From the NCBI RefSeq assembly GCF_002250115.1, contig NZ_CP019985.1:2852001-2916000 (forward strand): a stretch of 64,000 nucleotides of DNA, given 5' to 3'. The stretch is from Shouchella clausii (lineage in GTDB: Bacteria; Bacillota; Bacilli; Bacillales; Bacillaceae_D). The translations under genes were made by a program, and so were the position numbers. This document shows, piece by piece, positions 8,202 through 16,458 of this stretch. Each line of letters starts with the position of its first letter. Position 1 is the first letter of the stretch. The notes under the pieces are model-generated. The model was not told where the DNA came from and did not search any database. It saw only the letters and a program-made list of their open reading frames with translations.

Positions 8202-9434
8202 ATGGGTACAATCGTAATGCCGAAGTTAGGGATGACCATGTCAGAAGGGACGATTGTCAATTGGTGTAAAGAGGTTGGTGATCTAGTTACAAAAGGCGAG
8301 GCCATTGTGGAAATTAGCTCTGAAAAATTAACACAAGAGCTAGAAGCACAAGAAGACGGTATATTATTAGCTAAATACGGTGAAGTAGATGCCGTCATGA
8401 AAGTCGGTGAAGTGTTGGCGCATATTGGCCAAGAAGGAGAAGAAGTACCAGAAACGGCTGCAACTCCTTCCACTGCGCCACAATCATCCTCATCAGAAAC
8501 AGACACGGCAAGCAAAACGCCTGCCAAACAAGGGCAAAAGAAAGGCGAAGAACGTATTTTTATTACGCCATTGGCACGGAAGCTTGCAAAAGAACATAAC
8601 GTAAACATCGAAGAAGTTGAAGGTACAGGTGGCAACGGGCGCATTACAAAGCGTGATATATTGCGAGAAGCATCGAACCAAGTACCAACCCAAGCAGTCA
8701 AACAAGCAGCAAATGGAAACGCGCAAATGGCGCACTTAGACGACATAGGGGCAGGCCTGTCTCCGATCCGCAAAACGATAGCCCGTAATATGCGCGCCAG
8801 CTTGCACAATACTGCCCAGCTCACATTGCATCGTAAGGCCAATGCAAATGCACTGCTTGCCTTTCGTCGTTTATTGAAGACAGAATCAGAGTCTCACCAG
8901 TTACAGTTGAAATTGAGCGTCACGGTTCTTATTGCCCGGGCGACCATACTAGCTCTCCAGCAAGTTGGTGCCATGAACAGCCGCTATGAGAATGGACAGC
9001 TTAAAGAATTTGAAAATGTCCATTTAGGAATTGCAACGTCACTGGACGATGGACTTGTCGTCCCTGTCATCCGCGATGCCCACCATTTATCGATCGGCCA
9101 ACTCGCCACGAAGATTGAGGAAATCGCCGCAAATGCTAGAAGCGGCCAAAGCAATCCAGATGAGTTGTCTGGCTCGACTTTTACGATCACGAATTTAGGC
9201 GCGAGCGGCATAGAATACTTTACGCCGATTTTAAATCCAGCAGAAACGGGCATTTTAGGCGTTGGCTCCTTGCAACAGGAACTCGCTCTTTCAGAAGACG
9301 GGCAAGTGGAGCCTGTTCAAAAAATACCATTCAGCTTGACGTTTGATCATCAAATTGTTGACGGTGTGTTAGCGGCACAATTTTTAGATGCTATTGTTAA
9401 ATATGTCGAAAACCCACATTTGCTTATCCTTTAA
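8202..9434 (+). CDS. acoC: Dihydrolipoamide acetyltransferase (E2)
   Basis: 410-aa E2 core protein. One N-terminal lipoyl domain (residues 1-78) has Lys42 in ISSEKLTQ as the lipoylation site. A Ser/Pro/Thr/Gln-rich linker follows, then a peripheral subunit-binding domain starting ITPLARKLA near residue 120, and the catalytic domain with the C-terminal DHQIVDG motif (His383, Asp387). It transfers the acetyl group to CoA. ATG at 8202 behind GGAGGAGGTG. Last gene of the operon, followed by two hairpins. Confidence 0.88.
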   Translation: MGTIVMPKLGMTMSEGTIVNWCKEVGDLVTKGEAIVEISSEKLTQELEAQEDGILLAKYGEVDAVMKVGEVLAHIGQEGEEVPETAATPSTAPQSSSSETDTASKTPAKQGQKKGEERIFITPLARKLAKEHNVNIEEVEGTGGNGRITKRDILREASNQVPTQAVKQAANGNAQMAHLDDIGAGLSPIRKTIARNMRASLHNTAQLTLHRKANANALLAFRRLLKTESESHQLQLKLSVTVLIARATILALQQVGAMNSRYENGQLKEFENVHLGIATSLDDGLVVPVIRDAHHLSIGQLATKIEEIAANARSGQSNPDELSGSTFTITNLGASGIEYFTPILNPAETGILGVGSLQQELALSEDGQVEPVQKIPFSLTFDHQIVDGVLAAQFLDAIVKYVENPHLLIL

Positions 9435-9445
9435 GAATGAGTAAA

Positions 9446-9477
9446 AGGAGCTAGGGTAGAAAACGCCCTATGCTCCT
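9446..9477 (+). other. Hairpin after acoC without T tract
   Basis: Imperfect stem AGGAGCTAGGG / CCCTATGCTCCT just after the acoC stop, lacking a T run. It may stabilise the mRNA end or act with the stronger terminator 35 bp downstream. Confidence 0.5.
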
Positions 9478-9512
9478 GTTAAAGTCGACAAAAAAACAAC
9501 CTGCTGTCACAC

Positions 9513-9560
9513 AGCATCTCTATTGTTCGCTATACAACTGACAATAGAGATGCTTTTTTA
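9513..9560 (+). terminator. Terminator of the aco operon
   Basis: Perfect 14-bp stem AGCATCTCTATTGT / ACAATAGAGATGCT (9513-9526, 9541-9554) ending in TTTTTTA. The rest of the gap to 9825 holds only the promoter described next and an antisense open stretch. Confidence 0.9.
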
Positions 9561-9694
9561 TTGCTTCATAATGAGCAATGTCCATGCTTGGAAATACCCC
9601 TCATCCGTGTAGGTGGCCTATTAAGCGCCAATTATCACGACCCATTAAGCATTGCACTCTCACAGCGTCAATGATGACAGGCTCAATATAGACA

Positions 9695-9723
9695 TTGAAG
9701 TTCGATGATGAACCCGTTATAAT
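9695..9723 (+). promoter_or_regulatory. Sigma-A promoter of the HicB-like gene
   Basis: TTGAAG (9695-9700), a 17-bp spacer and a perfect TATAAT (9718-9723), about 100 bp upstream of the ATG at 9826. Confidence 0.65.
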
Positions 9724-9825
9724 GAAAAAGCCGTTGTTTTTTAGAACGTTTGGGCAATCTTTCCAGTTAACTGAAAAGGTTGCTTTCTTTTGCCTAGAGC
9801 TGTTCAAAAATGAAGGAGGTATTGG

Positions 9826-10140
9826 ATGGTTCAGGACAGCTTTCAAACGCCGGATATAAGCCAATTCCATTTAAGAGTCCGTAAAGTATTCAATTGGCTT
9901 GGTGGGCATGAGTTTATGATTGAATTGTTAAACCGCGAAGAGTGCATTGGCTTTGGCGATACGATTGCCGAAGCAAAACAGAATTTAAACGAAAGCATAA
10001 AGCTATGCGTGCGCCAGCACGGAGTGGATTCGCTGCCAGAGCCGATTCAAGGTGCGCAAATCATTGTATTAGAAGCGCCGATGTCTGAGGAAGAATTCGC
10101 GACCATTAACCACGAGTTGATTATATTAGACCAATCCTAA
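9826..10140 (+). CDS. HicB-like fold protein (orphan)
   Basis: 104-aa soluble protein. The stretch around ECIGFGDTIAEAKQNLNESI (residues 36-55) resembles the strand-turn-helix of HicB antitoxins (GDTxEEAxxN), a partly degenerate RNase H fold. No HicA-like toxin gene is adjacent and no C-terminal DNA-binding domain is obvious, so it is probably a stand-alone HicB-like protein rather than an active antitoxin. ATG behind AAGGAGGTATTGG; own promoter and terminator, so it is monocistronic. Function unknown. Confidence 0.7.
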   Translation: MVQDSFQTPDISQFHLRVRKVFNWLGGHEFMIELLNREECIGFGDTIAEAKQNLNESIKLCVRQHGVDSLPEPIQGAQIIVLEAPMSEEEFATINHELIILDQS

Positions 10141-10142
10141 CA

Positions 10143-10174
10143 GGCATGTACAAAAAATGTACGTGCTTTTTGTC
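10143..10174 (+). terminator. Terminator after the HicB-like gene
   Basis: Stem GCATGTACA / TGTACGTGC (one wobble) directly after the stop codon, followed by TTTTTG. Confidence 0.65.
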
Positions 10175-10196
10175 AAAGTTGAAAGGAGGTAGGTGA

Positions 10197-10925
10197 ATGG
10201 AAAAAAAGCGAGTTGTCGTTACTGGTGGAGCTACCGGAATAGGGAAAGCGATTGCTCTCGCATTTGCACAAAAAGGGGCGCTCGTTTTTATCCTTGATAA
10301 GGAAGAGGCGCTTTTTCAAAAATGGAGTGAAAAAGCGGACAACATTGTGTTCATTCTAACGGATGTCAAAGAAGAGCGCGATATAAAGGCTGCTTTTGCC
10401 ACCATTGCCTCCCAGTCTGGACCTGTGGACATATTAATCAACAACGCAGGAATTTCGTCATTTACGCCATTATTAGAATTGAGCGTGGAAGAATGGGACA
10501 ATGTCTTGAATACGAACTTGCGCAGCGTTTTTCTTGCCTCAAAAGAAGCAGCTTTACATATGCAACCTACAGGGAAGCCTGCTAACATTATTAATATTTC
10601 CTCCACACGTGCTCGCATGTCAGAGCCGAATTCTGAAGCTTATGCAGCTTCTAAAGGAGGGGTCGAGGCGTTGACCCATGCAATGGCATTATCTCTTGCT
10701 GAAAAAAACATAGTCGTTAATGCCATCGCTCCTGGATGGATTCACACAACGAATGACGCCTTAAGGGAGATCGACCATGAGCAGCACCCTTCAAAAAGAG
10801 TGGGAATGCCTGAAGACATTGCGAACGCATGCCTATTTTTAGCGGATGAGCGCAATCGGTTTATAAATGGCGAAACGCTTGTTATCGACGGTGGTATGAC
10901 GAGAAAAATGATGTATGAGCAGTAA
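10197..10925 (+). CDS. SDR family NAD(P)-dependent oxidoreductase
   Basis: 242-aa classical short-chain dehydrogenase/reductase. Cofactor motif TGGATGIG is at the N-terminus, NNAG near residue 80, the catalytic Ser in NIISIS-type context (INISS) near 137, and YAASK near 150. All catalytic residues are intact. Substrate cannot be told from sequence. ATG at 10197 behind GAAAGGAGGTAGGTGA. Followed by a hairpin shared with the convergent purU. Confidence 0.88.
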   Translation: MEKKRVVVTGGATGIGKAIALAFAQKGALVFILDKEEALFQKWSEKADNIVFILTDVKEERDIKAAFATIASQSGPVDILINNAGISSFTPLLELSVEEWDNVLNTNLRSVFLASKEAALHMQPTGKPANIINISSTRARMSEPNSEAYAASKGGVEALTHAMALSLAEKNIVVNAIAPGWIHTTNDALREIDHEQHPSKRVGMPEDIANACLFLADERNRFINGETLVIDGGMTRKMMYEQ

Positions 10926-10958
10926 AAGCAGAGCTGGCTTCATGGCCGCTCTGCTTTT
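10924..10958. terminator. Bidirectional terminator between SDR and purU
   Basis: AAAAGCAGAGC / GCTCTGCTTTT with A and T tracts on both sides (10924-10934, 10948-10958), between convergent genes. Confidence 0.75.
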
Positions 10959-10965
10959 ATAAACG

Positions 10966-11829
10966 CTAAAAGACAATCGTTTTGTTGTTATAAACAATCA
11001 ATTGGTCATTTAAATGCCAGTTTACAGCTCGGGCCAATGCAATCCGCTCGATTTGACGGCCGGCGATTCGTAAGTCAGCTGTTGTATGGCGGTGGTTCAC
11101 TCGCAACACATCTTGTTCAATAATCGGGCCCTCATCCAAATCATCTGTAACGTAATGGGCGGTAGCGCCAATCAGTTTTACGCCTCGTTCAAATGCTTTA
11201 GCATAAGGGTTGGCGCCGATAAAAGCAGGCAAAAACGAATGATGGATGTTAATGATTTGTTGAGGGAACGTGCTGACAAATGTTGGCGATAAAATTTGCA
11301 TGTAACGGGCAAGAACGATAAGTTCAATATTGTGTTCATGGAGAAGTTCAATCGCTTTGTCTTCTGCTTCACGGCGATTAGCCTTTGTAGACGGTATGTG
11401 GAAAAAGGGAATGCCGTAAGCTTCCACTTCTTCTTTATTGTCAGGGTGATTGCTAATGACAAGTGGGATTTCAGCATAAAGTTCGCCAGCTCGCCACTTC
11501 CATAACAGCTCTGACAAGCAATGATTTTCTTTTGAGACGAAAATCGCCATCCGCTTTTTTCGCGATGCTTGCTCCATCCGCCATTGGTAATGTTCGGCAT
11601 CTGCAAGATCAGAAAAAGCTTGTTTGATTTCGGAAAACGCTGTTTTTTCTTCCTGCCATGCAAATTCAATTCTCATGAAAAACATGCCGCCCTCAGGGTC
11701 AGTCGAATATTGGTCAGATTGGACAATATTCGCCTCATGGTTGTATAGAAAAGACGATATGTTAGCGACCACGCCTGGACGGTCTTGGCAGGAAACGAGC
11801 AAACGCGCTCGTTGTTGTTCAATAGCCAT
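10966..11829 (-). CDS. purU: Formyltetrahydrofolate deformylase
   Basis: 287-aa cytoplasmic enzyme that hydrolyses 10-formyl-THF to THF and formate, balancing one-carbon pools. An N-terminal ACT domain (residues 8-85, starting ARLLVSCQDRPGVVA) precedes the formyltransferase domain with NIHHSFLPAF and the catalytic region GATAHYVTDDLDEGPIIEQD. Full length for the family. ATG with GGAGGAACAAC upstream (minus strand). Convergent with the SDR gene. Confidence 0.94.
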   Translation of the reverse strand: MAIEQQRARLLVSCQDRPGVVANISSFLYNHEANIVQSDQYSTDPEGGMFFMRIEFAWQEEKTAFSEIKQAFSDLADAEHYQWRMEQASRKKRMAIFVSKENHCLSELLWKWRAGELYAEIPLVISNHPDNKEEVEAYGIPFFHIPSTKANRREAEDKAIELLHEHNIELIVLARYMQILSPTFVSTFPQQIINIHHSFLPAFIGANPYAKAFERGVKLIGATAHYVTDDLDEGPIIEQDVLRVNHRHTTADLRIAGRQIERIALARAVNWHLNDQLIVYNNKTIVF

Positions 11830-11922
11830 TTTGTTGTTCCTCCATTTTTGAGCTTACACATCCCTTCATGTCTACTTTGTTTTTTTAAAAGCGCAAAGTA
11901 GAAGGAAGGGCTGACTTATTTA

Positions 11923-12066
11923 TTGAATCAGAATCGCAAAGAATTTGTCAATCGCTTCAAGGAGCGCTTGCATCATTTGCTGGATGAAGAAGGGGCATGT
12001 CATTTGCTTGAAAACGTAGTTTCCAAGGAACTGGCCTGGTTTTACTGCTTAAAAGAATGTCATTGA
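11923..12066 (+). CDS. Possible 47-aa small protein
   Basis: Short open frame starting TTG at 11923 (an AGGAAGGG element lies about 12 bases upstream) and ending TGA at 12064. The product is mixed-charge and helical-looking, with RKEFVNRFKERLHHLL near the start and a Cys-containing end (FYCLKECH). It occupies most of the otherwise empty 11830-12282 gap. I do not recognise it. It could be a genuine small protein or a relic of a longer gene. Confidence 0.33.
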   Translation: MNQNRKEFVNRFKERLHHLLDEEGACHLLENVVSKELAWFYCLKECH

Positions 12067-12164
12067 CGATTTATCTCCATCTTTGGTACCATTGATTCAT
12101 CTATTGGTCAACGTGTCTATTAAGCCAGCCGCTGTCAACGAGTGAATTTGTCAAAATTGTAACG

Positions 12165-12196
12165 GCAGAGCCTGTCCATTGCGCTCTGCTTCTTTT
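12165..12196 (+). terminator. Terminator upstream of ytmP
   Basis: GCAGAGC / GCTCTGC (12165-12171, 12183-12189) followed by TTCTTTT. It lies downstream of the possible small ORF, which gives that ORF weak support as a transcribed unit. Confidence 0.55.
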
Positions 12197-12282
12197 AATG
12201 AATGCTTTCCCAGCACAACATGCGTTATACTAAAAAACGAGTATGCAGCAAGGAAGCGGAAGAAAAGAAAAGGAAATTGAGG

Positions 12283-13086
12283 GTGAACCGGGTGGAATTG
12301 TTTTTAGGAGAAGGATGGGATGTCATGCCCGCTGGTGGCGCAACAGGCGAAGCCTATGTAGCCAAACACGGTGACTACCAATTATTCATAAAACGAAATT
12401 CATCACCTTTTCTTGCGGTTCTTTCTGCCGAGGGGATTGTGCCAAAACTCCTCTGGACCAAAAGGTTGGAAAGCGGCGACGTGATTACTGCACAGCGGTG
12501 GATTCAAGGGCGGGAACTGAAGGCAAAGGAAATGATGAATGCCAGTACCGCAGCCATGCTTTCGAATATTCATCGTTCGAATGAATTGCTTGATTTGTTT
12601 AAGCGGATGGGCAATGAGCCGTTAGATCCACGGCATATGGTTGAAAACATGTATGTCCAAATCCAACTTTACAGAATTGAGGACGAGCTCGTCCTTGCTT
12701 GTATGGACTACTTAGAGCGAACAAAAGATCAACTTGGCGATGCGGAGTATGCTGTTTGCCATGGCGACATTAATCATAACAATTGGATGCGAGACGAACA
12801 GGACAACCTTTATCTAATTGATTGGGACGGTGCATCCGTCGCTGATCCCGCGCTTGATCTCGGCTTGATGCTGTACACGTACATTCCGGAGGAGCATTGG
12901 GCTACTTGGCTGGCTCATTATGGTGTTGAATTGGATCATTCCCTTAAAATGAGAATGCATTGGTATGTGGTCGCTCATACGATCTCAGAAATTTTATGGA
13001 ACCATAGCAGGGGCCAATTCAGCCAAGTCGAGGAACTCAAAAAAGCGCTGATGTATGTCGCTTCCAAAAATGATCACTCAGACTGA
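12283..13086 (+). CDS. ytmP: Aminoglycoside phosphotransferase/choline kinase-like protein, YtmP
   Basis: About 267-aa kinase-fold protein. The core motif VCHGDINHNNWM and the metal motif LIDWDGASVADPALDLG show an APH/choline kinase fold with catalytic Asp and DxD-type residues intact. Substrate unknown. The first plausible start is GTG at 12283 behind AAAGGAA; GTG at 12292 is an alternative. Longer upstream reading has no ribosome site. It lies beside ytzH and trmB, the same order as B. subtilis ytmP-ytzH-ytmQ. Confidence 0.85.
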   Translation: MNRVELFLGEGWDVMPAGGATGEAYVAKHGDYQLFIKRNSSPFLAVLSAEGIVPKLLWTKRLESGDVITAQRWIQGRELKAKEMMNASTAAMLSNIHRSNELLDLFKRMGNEPLDPRHMVENMYVQIQLYRIEDELVLACMDYLERTKDQLGDAEYAVCHGDINHNNWMRDEQDNLYLIDWDGASVADPALDLGLMLYTYIPEEHWATWLAHYGVELDHSLKMRMHWYVVAHTISEILWNHSRGQFSQVEELKKALMYVASKNDHSD

Positions 13087-13096
13087 TCGAAAGTCT

Positions 13097-13124
13097 GATA
13101 GCTCATCTTCATAGATGAGCTATC
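13097..13124. terminator. Terminator between ytmP and ytzH
   Basis: Perfect 11-bp stem GATAGCTCATC / GATGAGCTATC between convergent genes, followed by TATTTGTTTG. Confidence 0.75.
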
Positions 13125-13144
13125 TATTTGTTTGCCATCCCTCA

Positions 13145-13393
13145 TTATGTAAGGGATGACATTGTGTTAAGCCATTGCTGGACGGCTTCACTATCCATTG
13201 TCTCTGTATGGGAAGCGCTTGAAATTTCGTCAATGGTGCTTGCCAGAGCTGGATCGAGAGCAGGATCTTGGGCAAGCGCCGTCAGAATTTGTTTCAACTG
13301 TTCAGATTCATTTGTCGTCAGGAACTTTTCGCTGACATGGTTTTGCAGCAAGTCTTGCAACAAACCTAATTTATGTTGAATGGAAATTGGCAT
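13145..13393 (-). CDS. ytzH: YtzH-like protein
   Basis: 82-aa soluble helical protein of the YtzH family, of unknown function. The true start is the ATG at 13391-13393 (product begins MPISIQHKLGLLQDLL), behind GCAGGAGGTGCC; the longer upstream reading lacks a ribosome site. It sits antisense between ytmP and trmB exactly as in B. subtilis, which supports the assignment. Confidence 0.8.
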   Translation of the reverse strand: MPISIQHKLGLLQDLLQNHVSEKFLTTNESEQLKQILTALAQDPALDPALASTIDEISSASHTETMDSEAVQQWLNTMSSLT

Positions 13394-13488
13394 GAGGGCA
13401 CCTCCTGCCCTTAGTTTTTGCCCAATAGCGGTTTTTATACCATTTAACAGCCAATTGCAGTGATGAAAGAGAGAAAGAGGGATGAAGT

Positions 13489-14130
13489 TTGCGTTTACGT
13501 CATAAACCATGGGCTAGTGAAGAATTGGCAAAGCGGCCGAATTTGGTCATTCAACAGCCGGAGCAGCACAAAGGAAATTGGAACAACTGCTTTCGTACAG
13601 CCCAACCATTATATGTGGAAGTCGGAACAGGGAAAGGAAAGTTTTTGACGGGCATGGCGAAACAGTTTCCGTCCATCAATTTCATTGGCGTCGAACGCTA
13701 TGAGAGCGTCTTGCTGACAGCTATGGAACGGGTGGAAGCGGAAAAATTGCCGAACGTCAAGTTGCTTCATAAAGACGTTGCTGAGTTGCTGGAAGTTTTT
13801 GCTGAAAACGAAGTGGATCGCTTTTTCATTAATTTTACCGATCCATGGCCTAAAAAGAAGCATGCCAAACGGCGCCTTACGAATGAAAGGTTTTTAACAA
13901 TTTATAAGCAGTTGCTAAAACAAGACGGAGAAATCCACTTTAAAACGGATAACCAAGGGTTGTTTGAATACTCTTTGCACAGTATGTCGACTTTTGGGAT
14001 GGCTTTTAAAAATGTTAGTTTAAACCTCCATCAAAGTGGGATGGAAGAGAATGTGATGACGGAATACGAAGAGAAGTTTTCGGCAAAAGGCATGCCGATT
14101 TACCGGCTTGAAGCAACATTCCGACCGTAA
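13489..14130 (+). CDS. trmB: tRNA (guanine-N7)-methyltransferase
   Basis: 213-aa SAM-dependent enzyme making m7G46 in tRNA. The product starts MRLRHKPWA from a TTG codon at 13489, behind AAAGAGGG. SAM motif [10 protein letters not shown] lies near residue 44, and the catalytic/tRNA-binding motif [11 protein letters not shown] near residue 117. [12 protein letters not shown] and MTEYEEKFS are also family hallmarks. Full length compared with B. subtilis YtmQ. Confidence 0.95.
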   Translation: MRLRHKPWASEELAKRPNLVIQQPEQHKGNWNNCFRTAQPLYVEVGTGKGKFLTGMAKQFPSINFIGVERYESVLLTAMERVEAEKLPNVKLLHKDVAELLEVFAENEVDRFFINFTDPWPKKKHAKRRLTNERFLTIYKQLLKQDGEIHFKTDNQGLFEYSLHSMSTFGMAFKNVSLNLHQSGMEENVMTEYEEKFSAKGMPIYRLEATFRP

Positions 14131-14166
14131 AAAAAGAAGCCCAATTAGGTTTTTGGGCTTCTTTTT
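14131..14166. terminator. Bidirectional terminator after trmB
   Basis: AAAAAGAAGCCCAA / TTTGGGCTTCTTTTT, A-rich on the left and T-rich on the right, between convergent trmB and the PepSY-like gene. Confidence 0.85.
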
Positions 14167-14467
14167 AAATCTCTTGTAAATCAAGCAAAACACCTGTTTT
14201 GACGTCAGCCAAAAATTCGTACTGGACAGGCCCGTCTGTTGTTGAACTGGTTATGCCCCCACGGTATGCTTCATATGGCAGGCCAAAGCGAGTAATCGAC
14301 TCAGGCTGCATATGGATCCAAGAACCGCTAATCATATATTCTTGCTGGACAGTCGTTTTTACACGTTTCAGCACGGCTTCAGGAGTAAGCTGTTCTTGTT
14401 TCCATGCTTTGCTTGCCAATACACCAATTAATACGCCGACTCCTAAGCCTAGTGACAATCGTTTCAT
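14165..14467 (-). CDS. Small membrane-anchored PepSY-like protein
   Basis: 100-aa protein with an N-terminal hydrophobic anchor (about residues 4-22, GLGVGVLIGVLA) and an exported domain that looks PepSY-like (EAVLKRVKTTV, then a strand-rich part ending VKTGVLLDL). The chosen start is the ATG at 14465-14467 behind AAAGGGTG; an upstream ATG is less well placed. PepSY domains often inhibit or tune proteases outside the membrane, but no specific partner is visible. Confidence 0.7.
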   Translation of the reverse strand: MKRLSLGLGVGVLIGVLASKAWKQEQLTPEAVLKRVKTTVQQEYMISGSWIHMQPESITRFGLPYEAYRGGITSSTTDGPVQYEFLADVKTGVLLDLQEI

Positions 14468-14628
14468 CCTTAACACCCTTTCGTTGTACAAGACCTTTTA
14501 TACCCAGTATAACGAACGAGCGTGAAATTGACTATCGGGAATGGCGGAAACTGGCACAACCCACCAAAATCAGCTACAATGAATGTGCTGTTTTTGTTGC
14601 TACCCATAACCGTTAAACGCAGCAGTAC

Positions 14629-14660
14629 ATAAGAGATCCCGCTACCGGGGTCTTGTATTT
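14629..14660 (+). terminator. Terminator-like hairpin upstream of ytoP
   Basis: AAGAGATCCC / GGGGTCTT with a GCTACC loop, then GTATTTTATG, 30 bp before the ytoP start. It may be an attenuator or the end of an unseen short transcript. Confidence 0.4.
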
Positions 14661-14692
14661 TATGCCTTTTTTAGCAGATGGAGGAGGTTTTT

Positions 14693-15766
14693 ATGAACGA
14701 GAAAACAAAAGCGCTTTTTCAAACATTGACGGAGCTTCCGGGGCCGTCTGGGTTTGAACATGAAGTACGCCGCTTTCTAAAAAGCGAATTGCAAAAACAT
14801 ACAGATGAAATTGTCCAAGACAAACTAGGCAGTGTTTTTGGCGTGTTGCGAGGTGATGCGTCAGGGCCTAAGGTGATGGTGTGTGGACATATGGACGAAG
14901 TCGGCTTTATGGTGACATCGATTACCGACAATGGCTTAATCAAATTCCAAACACTTGGCGGCTGGTGGTCGCAAGTCCTGCTAGCGCAACGCGTAAAAAT
15001 TGTAACAGATCAAGGTCCGATTATCGGAGTAGTCGGCTCTACACCGCCACATTTGTTGAAGGACTCACAACGCACGAAGCCAATGCCGATCACGGAAATG
15101 TATATCGATGTCGGCGCTGACGATAAAGAAGATTGCTTTGCGTTAGGTGTAAAGCCTGGTCAGCCGATTGTGCCAGAATGCCCGTTTACACCAATGGCGA
15201 ACGAAAAGAAAATTTTGGCGAAAGCATGGGATAACCGTTACGGAGTCGGCTTGTCGATCGAATTGCTTGAAGCTATAAAAGGGAAAGCTTTGCCGAACAC
15301 TGTTTATTCAGGCGCAACTGTGCAAGAGGAAGTCGGCACCCGGGGAGCGCAAACGGCAAGCAATATGATTCAGCCTGATGTCAGCTATGTCCTTGATGCC
15401 AGCCCTGCAAATGACGCTACTGGAGGGAAGGACGCTTTTGGCCATCTTGGCAAAGGCGCATTGCTTCGCATCTTTGATAGGACGATGATTACACATAAAG
15501 GTATGCGTGATTTTGTTCTTGATACAGCAGAAAGCCATAATATTCCTTATCAGTACTTTGTCGCGGCAGGGGGAACGGATGGAGGCCGGATTCACACTTC
15601 TGGCAACGGTGTGCCTACAGCGGTTATTGGCGTGTGTGCACGCTATATCCACACATCGGGATCGATTCTACATGTTGACGATTATGCCGCTGCAAAAGAA
15701 TTGTTGACGAAGCTTGTCCTTGCTACAGACAAAACGACTTATGAAAGTTTGATTGCGTTTGAATAG
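14693..15766 (+). CDS. ytoP: M42 family metallo-aminopeptidase, YtoP
   Basis: 357-aa cytosolic aminopeptidase of the M42 (glutamyl aminopeptidase/endoglucanase-like) family, with a dinuclear metal site. Metal and catalytic regions: [12 protein letters not shown] near residue 65, AWDNRYGVG near 180, and [10 protein letters not shown] near 212. Late ligands include [11 protein letters not shown] and HTSG. The ATG at 14693 has an ideal GGAGGAGG site; the in-frame ATG 15 bases earlier lacks one. The next gene begins at its 3' end. Confidence 0.92.
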   Translation: MNEKTKALFQTLTELPGPSGFEHEVRRFLKSELQKHTDEIVQDKLGSVFGVLRGDASGPKVMVCGHMDEVGFMVTSITDNGLIKFQTLGGWWSQVLLAQRVKIVTDQGPIIGVVGSTPPHLLKDSQRTKPMPITEMYIDVGADDKEDCFALGVKPGQPIVPECPFTPMANEKKILAKAWDNRYGVGLSIELLEAIKGKALPNTVYSGATVQEEVGTRGAQTASNMIQPDVSYVLDASPANDATGGKDAFGHLGKGALLRIFDRTMITHKGMRDFVLDTAESHNIPYQYFVAAGGTDGGRIHTSGNGVPTAVIGVCARYIHTSGSILHVDDYAAAKELLTKLVLATDKTTYESLIAFE

Positions 15767-15770
15767 CGCA

Positions 15771-16292
15771 ATGAGGAACAAAAAAGCAGCAGTCGGCTCG
15801 AAAAACCGCGCCAAAGTCCATGCCGTCCAAGACGTTTTGATCCAGGAATTCATTGAAGTCGTCTCTGTTGCTGCCTTGTCGCAAGTTGCGGCACAGCCAT
15901 TTTCGGATGATGAGACGAAAGAGGGCGCTGTAAACCGCGCCCGTGGAGCGCTAGACGCTACAGATGCTGACTTTGGTTTTGGTTTGGAAGGGGGTGTCTC
16001 GGAATGGCAAGGGACGCTTTACTTGTGCAACTGGGGCGCCCTTGCCACCCGTTCTGGACAATTATATACGGCAGCGGGCTTGCGCTTGCCTTTGCCGAAT
16101 GACATAGCCGCCCTTCTTTACAATGGGCTTGAACTAAGCGAGGCGCTAAAACAAGCCGTCCCTGATGTTGATGTTAGCCAAGGCGCCGTCGGCTATTTAA
16201 CAAACGGTCTGCTTACCCGAAAAACGATGTTTTCTGAAGTGGTTCGTGCTTGTTATGGACAGTATATGCTCGCAACTGACAAACTTCATTAA
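15771..16292 (+). CDS. DUF84 family protein (YjjX-like NTP phosphatase)
   Basis: 173-aa protein of the DUF84/YjjX family, which hydrolyses non-canonical purine NTPs (ITP/XTP). The N-terminal GSKNRAKVHAV and DADFGFGLEGGV are typical of the Maf/HAM1-like fold. Start uncertain: ATG at 15771 just after the ytoP stop, or TTG at 15753 overlapping ytoP. Neither has a strong ribosome site, suggesting translational coupling to ytoP. Confidence 0.8.
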   Translation: MRNKKAAVGSKNRAKVHAVQDVLIQEFIEVVSVAALSQVAAQPFSDDETKEGAVNRARGALDATDADFGFGLEGGVSEWQGTLYLCNWGALATRSGQLYTAAGLRLPLPNDIAALLYNGLELSEALKQAVPDVDVSQGAVGYLTNGLLTRKTMFSEVVRACYGQYMLATDKLH

Positions 16293-16296
16293 AGAA

Positions 16297-16323
16297 CCAG
16301 CCCCCGTGGATTGAGGGGGCTGG
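16297..16323 (+). other. GC-rich hairpin after the DUF84 gene
   Basis: CCAGCCCCC / GGGGGCTGG with no T tract, ending 6 bp before dispersed repeat copy A. Confidence 0.6.
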
Positions 16324-16329
16324 CAATGT

Positions 16330-16442
16330 CAGACTGTAGACAAATGCTCGCGTACGTCGTCGTTTGCTCGGCATATACTCATAAACCCACGTTCTATCCG
16401 CATCTTCCCACGCCTGCACTTCTCGTCTGAGAAGCGTTTTCT
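16330..16442 (+). repeat. Dispersed intergenic repeat, copy A
   Basis: Starts CAGACTGTAGACAAATGCTCGC and ends near GAGAAGCGTTTTC, between convergent DUF84 and ytoQ genes. It shares its left end with copy B (CAGACTGTAGACAAA-CTCGC) and the AAGCGTTTTC block near its right end. The terminal CAGTCTG is lost or replaced by GTCTGAG. Confidence 0.7.
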
Positions 16443-16458
16443 TTTTAGCATGGCAATT

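Noticed and set aside
8150-8842. 230-codon minus-strand open frame across acoB/acoC
   Set aside because: Antisense of the E2 gene; Ser/Cys-rich product with no domain and no ribosome site.
11178-11669. 163-codon minus-strand frame
   Set aside because: Alternative frame within purU on the same strand; purU is full length with intact motifs.
14551-14579. Sigma-54-like TGGCAC upstream of ytoP
   Set aside because: There is no TTGC at the required 10-base GG-GC spacing; it is more likely a poor -35 box for a TACAAT -10.
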